Assembly (NCBI GenBank): GCA_937892275.1
Contig: CALAVG010000062.1
Span: forward strand, 1 to 5,026
Reading direction: 5' to 3'
From: an uncultured Methanomicrobiales archaeon
Lineage (GTDB): Archaea > Thermoplasmatota > Thermoplasmata > Methanomassiliicoccales > Methanomethylophilaceae
DNA: 5,026 nucleotides
In this document: positions 1-4,480 of the stretch, in pieces
Position numbering within the stretch: position 1 is the first letter of the stretch
Layout: each line of letters starts with the position of its first letter
Program-made: the position numbers and the translations under genes
Notes under the pieces: model-generated
What the model saw: the letters and a program-made list of their open reading frames with translations, nothing else
Told to the model about the DNA's origin: nothing
Database searches by the model: none

Positions 1-11
1 TTAATTATCAT
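1..11 (-). CDS. Start of a protein beginning MII (then an incomplete AA- codon), cut by the window edge
   Basis: On the minus strand an ATG at 11-9 is followed by ATA and ATT, then AA at the edge, giving M-I-I and probably N or K. The same 15 bases form the start of the gene at 1337-2098, which begins MIIN, so the two genes probably share an N-terminus. A G-run at 21-17 lies five bases upstream and could act as a ribosome-binding site. It also forms one arm of a hairpin. Only the start is visible, so no function can be given, but a virion accessory or fibre gene fits the neighbours. The 15 bases could also be a shared non-coding element; confidence is moderate to low. Confidence 0.4.
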
Positions 12-15
12 AAAT
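1..15. repeat. 15-bp direct repeat, copy 1 (partner at 2088-2102)
   Basis: TTAATTATCATAAAT here is identical to 2088-2102. Both copies overlap a minus-strand ATG and encode M-I-I followed by AA-. The match may extend beyond the left edge, which cannot be seen. It marks either paralogous gene starts or a recombination junction used to exchange virion-surface genes. Confidence 0.75.
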
Positions 16-31
16 GCCCCCTTTCGGGGGC
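16..31 (-). terminator. GC hairpin with GAAA loop after the 42-818 gene
   Basis: Read on the minus strand, GCCCCC-GAAA-GGGGGC forms a 6-bp all-GC stem with a GNRA-type tetraloop. It starts 10 bases after the TGA stop (44-42) of the fibre-like gene and is followed by the A/T-rich ATTTATGATAATTAA. This fits a terminator or an mRNA 3'-end stabiliser. The G-run arm is also the only ribosome-binding candidate for the ATG at 11, so the hairpin could instead set the expression ratio of the two genes. Confidence 0.6.
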
Positions 32-41
32 CTAAATTGTT

Positions 42-818
42 TCACACCGCCCAAGCGACGTTGACAGTCATCTCTGCCTCGGCATCCTTCTTTACCGTGA
101 AGGTCAGGCTGTCGGTCGCCTGCTCGGTGCAGTAACAGCCTGCGGCTGAATAGGCTTCCATGGATGACGGTGCGGGCGAGACCCAGACCAAGGCCGAGTC
201 GGTCATGCCGTCGACGCGCACGACTCCTCCCGAGATGGGTACCTTGACGCTCACAGAGCTTATCTTCCTTTGTTTGGTCTCTACCTCGGATTCTAGGCCA
301 GAGATCTTCGCATTGTATCCATCGTATGTGACCACCTTGCTGTCGGTTATGCCGGAGTTTATGGCCGCCCACTGCTCTGCAGTGAATGATGAATTGTTCA
401 ACGTGAATTCGTATGCCCAGGATGTGGCGCTGAACTTGTACCTTTCATATTTGTTGATGTTGCCTGGGTCGCTGGCATAGTCATAGAAGACGAAACAGTA
501 GTCGTTGTTTGTAGGCGCGGGCGTGAATGCCCTGGCGTTCAGCACCGCAGCGACCTGTGCAGGTGTGGCCGATGTGGTCAGACCGAGGTCTGCGACGACA
601 TCGAATGTTCCTTTGAATTCAGCGGTATCCATGCCGTGGATGGCGACCTCGGTCCATGTGGTACCGTTGCTGTAATAGAAGACACCGTTGAAGAGGATCG
701 TGCATCCGTTGCAATCGGATGCGCTGGGCAGTGCCGAGACGGCACCGATCATCTTTCCCTGTTTGGCAGACTCGATGATCCCTCTGGCAGCGATGTCGCT
801 GTAGTTCGAATAAGACAT
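42..818 (-). CDS. Fibre-like virion structural protein
   Basis: A 258-residue protein that resembles modular tail- or head-fibre proteins of gut-type viruses. Residues 1-60 include a short segment (FYYSNGTTWTEV, 47-58) of the kind found in fibre heads. Residues 67-100 hold an FKGTFD...AQVAAVLNARAF segment. At 145-157 is FTAEQWAAINSGI, a motif I recognise from virus baseplate and fibre proteins. Residues 170-186 could form a short coiled coil for trimerisation. The C-terminal part (187-258) alternates hydrophobic and polar residues like a beta-sandwich. There is no signal peptide or membrane segment. The ATG at 818 is chosen because GAGGT lies six bases upstream (829-825) and a TATA-like box is at 858-851. 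The family call rests on motif memory; the precise role (tail fibre, baseplate or head decoration) is open. Confidence 0.65.
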   Translation of the reverse strand: MSYSNYSDIAARGIIESAKQGKMIGAVSALPSASDCNGCTILFNGVFYYSNGTTWTEVAIHGMDTAEFKGTFDVVADLGLTTSATPAQVAAVLNARAFTPAPTNNDYCFVFYDYASDPGNINKYERYKFSATSWAYEFTLNNSSFTAEQWAAINSGITDSKVVTYDGYNAKISGLESEVETKQRKISSVSVKVPISGGVVRVDGMTDSALVWVSPAPSSMEAYSAAGCYCTEQATDSLTFTVKKDAEAEMTVNVAWAV

Positions 819-858
819 AGGTTAACCTCATATGGCGATAGGCAGTTCGCCTTATAAA
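819..858 (-). promoter_or_regulatory. Archaeal-type promoter and ribosome-binding site of the fibre-like gene
   Basis: On the minus strand TTTATAAG (858-851) resembles an archaeal TATA box and predicts a transcript start near 828. GAGGT (829-825) is a good Shine-Dalgarno six bases before the ATG at 818. The two predictions collide slightly, so the true start of transcription may be a few bases upstream. The ten bases next to the ATG, AGGTTAACCT (819-828), form a perfect palindrome that contains the ribosome-binding site, a possible operator. Confidence 0.5.
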
Positions 859-930
859 TGCGTAGGTATAGACCGGCTGGACTCGATATCAGTCCTCCGA
901 ACCCGCCAGCTTATTCGGGTCGTCTCCAAG

Positions 931-966
931 AATGATTTGATATGAGAGCCTAAATGACGAATCATT
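931..966. promoter_or_regulatory. Possible operator: AATGATT/AATCATT inverted repeats beside the TATA box
   Basis: AATGATT (931-937) and AATCATT (960-966) are perfect inverted arms. A third half-site, AATGA (953-957), forms AATGA-CGAA-TCATT with 962-966. The cluster directly abuts the TATA box at 968-975, where a bound repressor would block transcription. The arms are short and A/T-rich, so chance is possible. Apart from this cluster and the two divergent promoters I see nothing in the 819-997 gap. Confidence 0.3.
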
Positions 967-967
967 G

Positions 968-975
968 TTTATATC
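968..975 (+). promoter_or_regulatory. TATA box for a leaderless zinc-finger gene
   Basis: TTTATATC fits the archaeal TATA consensus, and its centre lies about 26 bases upstream of the ATG at 998. Transcription would therefore begin at or next to the start codon, giving a leaderless mRNA. No Shine-Dalgarno precedes that ATG, which agrees. The spacing favours 998 over the longer GTG start at 980. Confidence 0.6.
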
Positions 976-997
976 GTAGGTGTGGCATTCATCCATC

Positions 998-1201
998 ATG
1001 AAACCGATTATAAGAAGGGATGACGGGACAGTACACTGTCCCTACTGTAATATGAATTTGAACGGCTCGACCTACAACTACCGTGTCAAACACATCAGAC
1101 GTTGTTCTCAGAGGATCAATCTTTATGTGTACTCCGACAGGCAGAAGGGCAGACCAATGAACAAGGAGAGAAGGGAGATTCTAAGGCAGAGAGAAGAATG
1201 A
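998..1201 (+). CDS. Small basic C2HC-type zinc-finger protein, probable regulator
   Basis: A 67-residue protein with one zinc finger: C14-x2-C17, then H32-x3-C36 (CPYC ... HIRRC). This spacing is close to C2H2/C2HC DNA-binding fingers. The rest is strongly basic, with an Arg/Lys-rich tail (52-67, NKERREILRQ) likely to be helical. Small single-finger proteins of this kind are common in archaeal viruses, usually as transcription or host regulators; that role is inferred. The ATG at 998 is chosen because the TATA box at 968-975 gives a leaderless transcript. A GTG at 980 would add six residues but would lie upstream of the predicted transcript start. The gene is alone on its strand, diverges from the fibre-like gene, and is followed directly by a hairpin terminator. 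It could bind the half-sites just upstream and regulate itself. Confidence 0.65.
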   Translation: MKPIIRRDDGTVHCPYCNMNLNGSTYNYRVKHIRRCSQRINLYVYSDRQKGRPMNKERREILRQREE

Positions 1202-1206
1202 AATTT

Positions 1207-1222
1207 GGGGGGTAATCCCCCT
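1207..1222 (+). terminator. Hairpin terminator after the zinc-finger gene
   Basis: GGGGG-TAAT-CCCCC (1208-1221) forms a 5-bp stem, extended by a possible G-T pair (1207/1222). It begins six bases after the TGA stop (1199-1201) and is followed by TTAAACTGTT. Its position fits an end signal for the short plus-strand transcript. The rest of the gap up to 1316 is A/T-rich and holds no gene that I can support. Confidence 0.55.
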
Positions 1223-1316
1223 TAAACTGTTCCAACTTCGTTCTACTGTTCAATCCAGCGAGGTGATTGTAGGGGCTAATCTAAAATATACATCGTAGTA
1301 TAAATGTTACAAATTC

Positions 1317-1336
1317 TGAGGGCCATACGGCCCTCA
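1317..1336 (-). terminator. Hairpin terminator after the tyrosine-rich gene
   Basis: TGAGGGCC (1317-1324) and GGCCCTCA (1329-1336) form a perfect 8-bp stem with a four-base loop, starting directly after the TGA stop (1339-1337) of the minus-strand gene. On the minus strand it is followed by GAATTTGTAACATTT, a T-rich stretch. This is the strongest terminator in the window. It faces the one at 1207-1222, so the two convergent units are insulated. Confidence 0.7.
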
Positions 1337-2098
1337 TCAGACCCTCTCTATTGTGGTCTGCTCATCGAATACGAACTGATAGACGTTCCCGCTAGCTAAA
1401 ACCGAATTAGACTTATTGCTCGTTGTAAGGTCGTCACCGTTGGTGAAGTATATTCTTGTTATGCTTACTTGCTTATCCCTCACCTGAAGGTCGAATACCA
1501 TGTTGCCCATAAGGAAATCATCTCCGCTCACACCATATAGGCTGGATAAAGTCTGCACACGGGCATGCGTAATATCCAAATCGACTACATTCCCTTCTGT
1601 ATCTGTAACGAGACTGTGTGTGCCTATGGAATATGGAAGCGATGGGACTGCCTTGTAATAATACTTGCTATATCCACTCACACTGTTACTATATATAGAA
1701 TAATAGTAAGATTTCCATTGCGATCTACCAAGACGGCCATAGAATGTGTATTTGCCCGCCTTCATCACGTGCTGATAATAATAACTGGTGCCAGTACCGC
1801 TTCTGTCATCATACGCGTCCGTATACATCGGTGTAGTCTCTGGAATACTGAATATCGCCTCGCCTGAGCTTGGGCTATATTCTGACCCGGATGGTTTACT
1901 ATACCATATCCTCGTCTCATATTCTTCATCGTACCAATATTCAATATTATTCCCCCCGTACATAGTTGTATCCCCCATACACTCTGCTATGACAGGCACT
2001 GGAGATGCCCAACCTTCTCTTTGATACAATATCGGAATCATCAAGGAGTCGTCCTTGTGTCCGCCACCGGACCCGCCGTTCACCATGTTAATTATCAT
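1337..2098 (-). CDS. Tyrosine-rich virion-surface-type protein, unknown family
   Basis: A 253-residue protein starting MIINMVNGGSGGG, a hydrophobic then glycine-rich beginning that I associate, without certainty, with tail-fibre and baseplate accessory proteins of gut viruses. Tyrosine makes up about 10% of the protein and about 16 of the 65 residues at 92-156, including three YYY runs (106, 131, 146). Such Tyr/Ser/Gly-rich surfaces are typical of binding patches. Residues 160-253 look like a beta-rich domain. No membrane segment or catalytic motif is visible. The frame is open upstream to 2167, but the TATA box at 2122-2115 places the transcript start near 2092. That favours MIIN (2098), also present in the left-edge gene, or the next ATG at 2086. 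The gene is distinctly A/T-richer than its neighbours (21 of 60 G/C at 1681-1740 against 35 of 60 at 2281-2340), which suggests separate origin. Confidence 0.6.
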   Translation of the reverse strand: MIINMVNGGSGGGHKDDSLMIPILYQREGWASPVPVIAECMGDTTMYGGNNIEYWYDEEYETRIWYSKPSGSEYSPSSGEAIFSIPETTPMYTDAYDDRSGTGTSYYYQHVMKAGKYTFYGRLGRSQWKSYYYSIYSNSVSGYSKYYYKAVPSLPYSIGTHSLVTDTEGNVVDLDITHARVQTLSSLYGVSGDDFLMGNMVFDLQVRDKQVSITRIYFTNGDDLTTSNKSNSVLASGNVYQFVFDEQTTIERV

Positions 2099-2102
2099 AA
2101 AT
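2088..2102. repeat. 15-bp direct repeat, copy 2 (partner at 1-15)
   Basis: Identical to bases 1-15. It covers the minus-strand ATG at 2098 and the codons for M-I-I-N. Beyond the 15 bases the sequence diverges at once (CGACC here, GCCCC at the left edge), so the match upstream of the ATG is only four bases. The other side of copy 1 lies outside the window. Confidence 0.75.
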
Positions 2103-2112
2103 CGACCATACC

Positions 2113-2124
2113 TATATTTAAAAC
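2113..2124. promoter_or_regulatory. Shared bidirectional TATA element between two divergent genes
   Basis: On the minus strand TTTAAATA (2122-2115) is a good TATA match, about 26 bases before a transcript start near 2092. On the plus strand TTTAAAAC (2117-2124) overlaps it, and its centre lies about 26 bases before the ATG at 2147, giving a leaderless start for the protease. The two boxes share six bases, so TBP binding in one direction should exclude the other. No Shine-Dalgarno precedes 2147. Confidence 0.6.
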
Positions 2125-2146
2125 CCTGAATCTTATACCGTGAATC

Positions 2147-3151
2147 ATGAGCTACTTCTCTATCCAAGAGCTGCCGTCCCAGGTCACGGCGTCACTCGAC
2201 AACGAGGACGCCAAGAAATGGATGGAAGCGTACAACGAACAGAACCCCCAGTCCGATGAGGAGGTCAAAGAGGCCAAGAAGAAGGCATGGAAGGCATGCG
2301 CCAAGCTGCCGTCGAGCTTCAGCTTCAAGATCACCGCATCCGTCGAGGTGCCGGACAAGCAGGGGGAGGTCGTGGACATGAAGACGCTGCGCGAGCACAT
2401 GGACCCTTTCATCGAGTTCGGAGGGAATGTGAATTATAATCATCGCAATTACAATGTGGCTCACATATGGGACTGGGAACCCGCGCAGGTGAAGGGTCAT
2501 CCTGCCATCAAGGTATACGGCAACATCTTCGGCGGCGCGCCCGTGTACAACGAGGTCCGCAGGAGGTTCATGAACGGGGACAACTTCCTGTCGGTGGCCG
2601 GAGAGAACGGCCCCAAGGAGAGGGTGTGCACCGAGGAAGGCTGCTATCTCAAGTTCCCCGTGACGCAGCTCATGGAGATCTCGCTGACCGGGAACCCTGT
2701 GAACAAATACTGCGAGCTGGAGTGGTCCCATGAGGGTGAGACATTCACCAAGTCCATGGATGATGTCGTTCTGAGCGTGAATGACGTGGAGATCCACAGG
2801 ACCTACGACGAGTGCCCGATACTGCATCTCAGGAAGCAGCTCACGGACTGCGGTATCGAGGCCCACGCCAGGGAGAACGGCGTGCTCATCCCGGCCGGAT
2901 TCGCCAAATCCATGGGAGATATGAGGCAGTACGGCCTGTATCAGGAGCCCGCGGAGGACGGAGTGCTCATCAGGGAGAGGGACAGCGTCCTGGAGAGCAC
3001 GTTCAAGAAGGGTCTGGAGACCGACCAGATATATCCCGACGGATCGTTCAAGTCATACGGAGAGTTCTTCGAGAAGGCACTGGACGACAGATTGGTGGAG
3101 TATGAGGACGGAGAGTTCAAGCTGAGCTCCCCGGAATTGAAAGAAGAGTGA
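2147..3151 (+). CDS. ChaB-domain/XkdF-like prohead (capsid maturation) serine protease
   Basis: A 334-residue protein with two recognisable parts. Residues 4-53 match a ChaB-like domain (IQELPSQV ... AYNEQ ... KKAWKAC). Residues 60-192 match the XkdF-like, S78-related prohead protease: VPDKQGEVVD (68-77), the His motif NVNYNH (94-99), FLSVAGE (147-153) and MEISLTGNPVN (176-186). By motif order the likely triad is H99, S149 and a third residue near E177. Such enzymes cut the scaffold and capsid protein inside the prohead during head assembly. Residues 195-334 form a charged extension I do not recognise. The ATG at 2147 fits a leaderless transcript from the TATA element at 2117-2124. Unusually, no portal or capsid gene follows on this strand; the next genes run the opposite way and overlap its last 35 bases. 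The class call is firm; the residue roles are inferred. Confidence 0.8.
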   Translation: MSYFSIQELPSQVTASLDNEDAKKWMEAYNEQNPQSDEEVKEAKKKAWKACAKLPSSFSFKITASVEVPDKQGEVVDMKTLREHMDPFIEFGGNVNYNHRNYNVAHIWDWEPAQVKGHPAIKVYGNIFGGAPVYNEVRRRFMNGDNFLSVAGENGPKERVCTEEGCYLKFPVTQLMEISLTGNPVNKYCELEWSHEGETFTKSMDDVVLSVNDVEIHRTYDECPILHLRKQLTDCGIEAHARENGVLIPAGFAKSMGDMRQYGLYQEPAEDGVLIRERDSVLESTFKKGLETDQIYPDGSFKSYGEFFEKALDDRLVEYEDGEFKLSSPELKEE

Positions 3152-3581
3152 ATCGTTTTCTAGGCGTCGACAGCGTCTTTTCAACGCTCCATCCCTTGGC
3201 CAGACGCTTGCATATCGTGTAATCCGGTATGTCGAGCTCCTTGGACCATTGGGTGAGTGTCTGGGTCCTGCCCTGATAAGTGAGGTAACGGTTGGTCCGT
3301 CTGTTGTACGCCTGGGCCTTCTTGCTGACCCAGCGCGTGTTGTCCGGTCTGTACCCCAGGTTGTTGTTTATCCTGTCAAGTGTCATCCCCGGCTTGAACC
3401 CATGCGCCATGGCCCACTTCTCGAACTCTTCGAATCCCGAATAGTTCCATTCATTAGGCTTGTCCGAGCCTCTCCACTGCTGGCAGACTCTGATACCGTG
3501 GCCGCCGTAATGGGGGTAGTCCTTTCTAGTGGCGTCGATGACATCTCCTGACCATCCCGCGCCATATCTCATACAGCGCAT
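3117..3581 (-). CDS. HNH-like/AP2-type viral DNA-binding protein, main part (N-terminus in another frame)
   Basis: The 154-residue frame carries most of a common viral protein type. It has KDYPHYGGHGIRVC (20-33), a W...F..WA..HGF stretch, then MTLDRINNNLGYRPDNTRWV (66-85) and QAYNRR (90-95), which recall the AP2/HNH-like group often annotated as homing-endonuclease relatives. A C-terminal helix-turn-helix-like unit follows (LTYQGRTQTLTQWSKELDI ... RLAKGWSVEKTL, 99-136). Family members usually begin with an LYEIWRGMVRRC segment. That segment is present just upstream but one frame away (3526-3615), so the first 15 residues of this frame are probably not real. A usual NCRW is NTRW here. A single extra base near 3537 explains everything, by true mutation, sequencing error or, less likely, programmed shifting. 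The 3' end overlaps the protease gene by 35 bases in opposite orientation. Nuclease activity is not certain. Confidence 0.65.
   Translation of the reverse strand: MRCMRYGAGWSGDVIDATRKDYPHYGGHGIRVCQQWRGSDKPNEWNYSGFEEFEKWAMAHGFKPGMTLDRINNNLGYRPDNTRWVSKKAQAYNRRTNRYLTYQGRTQTLTQWSKELDIPDYTICKRLAKGWSVEKTLSTPRKRFTLLSIPGSSA
3154..3188 (+). terminator. Weak candidate terminator after the protease gene
   Basis: Just after the TGA stop a short T-rich stretch (CGTTTTCT, 3154-3161) is followed by AGCGT (3172-3176) and ACGCT (3184-3188), a 5-bp hairpin with T's in its loop. Archaeal termination needs little more than T-runs, so this may suffice, but it lies inside the opposing gene and is not a strong signal. 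Confidence 0.25.
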
Positions 3582-3615
3582 CGTGATCGGGTCTGACTGA
3601 TTCAGACGGATTCAT
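3526..3615 (-). pseudogene. N-terminal fragment of the HNH-like gene, ended by a frameshift
   Basis: The ATG at 3615 opens 29 residues beginning MNPSESVRPDHDALYEIW and continuing RGMVRRCHRRH, ending at TAG (3528-3526). LYEIWRGMVRRC is the expected beginning of the protein continued at 3117-3536. Dropping one C at about 3537 joins RCH to DATRKDYPHYGG, giving the family's usual eight-residue step from the Cys to the Tyr and a 165-residue protein. The start shares ATGA with the stop of the preceding gene, fitting the coupled layout of this operon. Reading the TAG as an amino acid does not restore the family sequence. Confidence 0.6.
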
Positions 3616-3821
3616 CTTATCATATACGGCGCTATCTTTTCCATGATGAACGCCGCCTCCAATATACCCTCTGCACCCATGAACTCGTCGTGGAACTGAA
3701 GTCCGCAGTTGAAGCCTTCGTGCCACACTTGCCGGCACCTGGTGCACCACCTGTATTTGCCCTGCTGGTATCTCTCCAGAGTCTCTCCGCAAATCTCACA
3801 TTCGTAGACCGGTTCCTTCAC
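3612..3821 (-). CDS. Small zinc-ribbon protein (69 aa)
   Basis: With a GTG start at 3821 the protein has 69 residues: C8-x2-C11 (YECEICGE) and C26-x2-C29 (WCTRC) form a zinc ribbon, with H34, C39 and H44 as possible extra ligands. Residues 47-69 (FMGAEGILEAAF and onward) look helical. I chose GTG because AGGGG lies eight bases upstream (3834-3830) and it overlaps the stop of the preceding gene as GTGA, like the other junctions here. An in-frame ATG at 3839 would add six residues but has no well-spaced ribosome-binding site. Longer versions reaching 3956 would lie over the upstream zinc protein in another frame and are unlikely. The function is unknown. Small zinc ribbons in viral operons often act as nucleic-acid or protein-binding adaptors. 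Confidence 0.65.
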   Translation of the reverse strand: MKEPVYECEICGETLERYQQGKYRWCTRCRQVWHEGFNCGLQFHDEFMGAEGILEAAFIMEKIAPYMIR

Positions 3822-3988
3822 CCCATCATCCCCTGACATCTCTCTATGGTCGTCCGCATCATGATCTGGCATATCCTGCACAGCTCGTATCTCTTGACAT
3901 CCTCCGTGTCCGGGACATCGTACTCTATGTGGTACATCGCGGGATGGCACCCGCACTTGTCACACATCCTTAACCCTATGGCATTCAT
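3818..3988 (-). CDS. Small double-CxxC zinc-binding protein (56 aa)
   Basis: A 56-residue protein beginning MNAIGLRMCDKCGCHPAM. Cysteines C9-x2-C12 (with C14) and C37-x2-C40 (ELCRIC) frame a short beta-like stretch (YHIEYDVPDTEDVKRYEL). This is the pattern of a compact zinc ribbon like those in the N-termini of McsA-type proteins, where the usual form is CxxC, then PA, then LCxxC; relationship by descent is unproven. The ATG at 3988 has GGAG eight bases upstream (4000-3997) and lies 19 bases after the stop of the Lar-like gene. Its own TGA (3820-3818) overlaps the GTG of the next zinc gene. The frame conflicts with a longer ORF on the same strand that has no ribosome-binding site and no family features in this part. 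No function can be assigned beyond zinc binding. Confidence 0.6.
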   Translation of the reverse strand: MNAIGLRMCDKCGCHPAMYHIEYDVPDTEDVKRYELCRICQIMMRTTIERCQGMMG

Positions 3989-4007
3989 AGCTCTTTCTCC
4001 TTTTCTC

Positions 4008-4400
4008 TTACTCTAACTCCTTCCAATCATGACCCATCTCTTTTTTCGAGTAATGGTCATTCCAATCCTTGATCAGATAGTTCAGGTCGAAATTGTCACC
4101 GCCATAAGGGTAGAATATGTCTCTGAACCTGCACAGCGGCCTCATGCACCTTATGCGGTAGAACCGCATAGGCTCGCTATGACCGACATCCCTGTATCTA
4201 TATTCCACGCGTATCCTGTCCTTCTTTCCGCAGTATGCGCATGGCCTCAATCTGTCCTTGATAGGCCCATTCTTCTGCTCCGTCATTCTGCTCAGATCGT
4301 GCTTTACCACATGACCGATAGCGGGTTCCGTTGTCACTATCTCTAAGCAGTCGCCGTCTTTGATTGTGTCATGAAAGACTGTGATCTCTTTCTCAATCAT
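4008..4400 (-). CDS. Lar-like zinc-ribbon protein
   Basis: A 130-residue protein. The C-terminal half follows the plan of Lar (restriction alleviation)-like proteins: PCAYCG (53-58), a basic beta-hairpin (RIRVEYRYRD), RIRCMRPLC (82-90) and a final IKDWNDHY (110-117), matching the usual PCPFCG ... C..C ... A...WN.R. The second pair is C-x4-C rather than C-x2-C. Residues 1-50 are an extra domain, probably beta-rich, that I do not recognise. Lar of the Rac prophage modulates type I restriction in E. coli. Most viral homologues are untested, so an anti-restriction role is only a possibility. The ATG at 4400 has a strong GGAGGA six bases upstream (4412-4407) and overlaps the stop of the microprotein as ATGA. 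The gene ends at TAA, the only TAA in the window. Confidence 0.7.
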   Translation of the reverse strand: MIEKEITVFHDTIKDGDCLEIVTTEPAIGHVVKHDLSRMTEQKNGPIKDRLRPCAYCGKKDRIRVEYRYRDVGHSEPMRFYRIRCMRPLCRFRDIFYPYGGDNFDLNYLIKDWNDHYSKKEMGHDWKELE

Positions 4401-4480
4401 TCGCTCTCCTCCTTTTCTTCCTCTTCATCCACGACCCCTGGGTGCAGGAGCGTGTCCTCTATCGTGCGTCTATCGTTCAT
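4397..4480 (-). CDS. 27-residue acidic microprotein
   Basis: A short frame encoding MNDRRTIEDTLLHPGVV followed by a glutamate-rich tail with D, K and S. It has a strong GGAGGAG ribosome-binding site upstream (4492-4486), and both ends are ATGA overlaps: its ATG with the stop of the 171-residue gene, its TGA with the ATG of the Lar-like gene. That arrangement is hard to explain without translation. The acidic tail is encoded by the purine-rich stretch that also supplies the next gene's ribosome-binding site, so its composition may be a by-product. The frame may serve mainly as a coupling link. No family is recognised. Confidence 0.5.
   Translation of the reverse strand: MNDRRTIEDTLLHPGVVDEEEEKEESE

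Noticed and set aside
1..372. Open minus-strand frame running in from the fibre-like gene's 3' part
   Set aside because: It is an antiphase shadow of the fibre-like gene; Arg/Gly-rich, with no ribosome-binding site or domain.
1202..1336. A/T-rich gap with several TATA-like words (about 1281-1309)
   Set aside because: It lies between two convergent genes with no gene downstream in either direction that such a promoter could serve, so it is best read as terminator flank.
1630..1825. Diversity-generating retroelement variable region
   Set aside because: No reverse transcriptase or template repeat is in the window. The tyrosine density alone does not justify the call, so it is kept only as a question.
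2192..2866. 224-residue minus-strand frame opposite the protease
   Set aside because: It mirrors the codon bias of the protease gene, has no start signals and is Leu/Val/His-rich in the manner of antisense shadows.
3520..3540. TAG at 3528-3526 read as pyrrolysine
   Set aside because: Continuing in that frame gives a Pro/Arg-rich sequence with no family match; a one-base shift restores the expected protein instead.
3526..3792. Longer upstream version of the HNH-like N-terminal fragment
   Set aside because: The added part overlaps the zinc-ribbon gene in another frame and reads as low-complexity Arg/Val sequence. The ATG at 3615 with its ATGA overlap is a better start.
3822..3956. N-terminal extension of the 69-residue zinc-ribbon protein
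   Set aside because: This stretch encodes the 56-residue CxxC protein in another frame, with a proper ribosome-binding site and Cys pairs.
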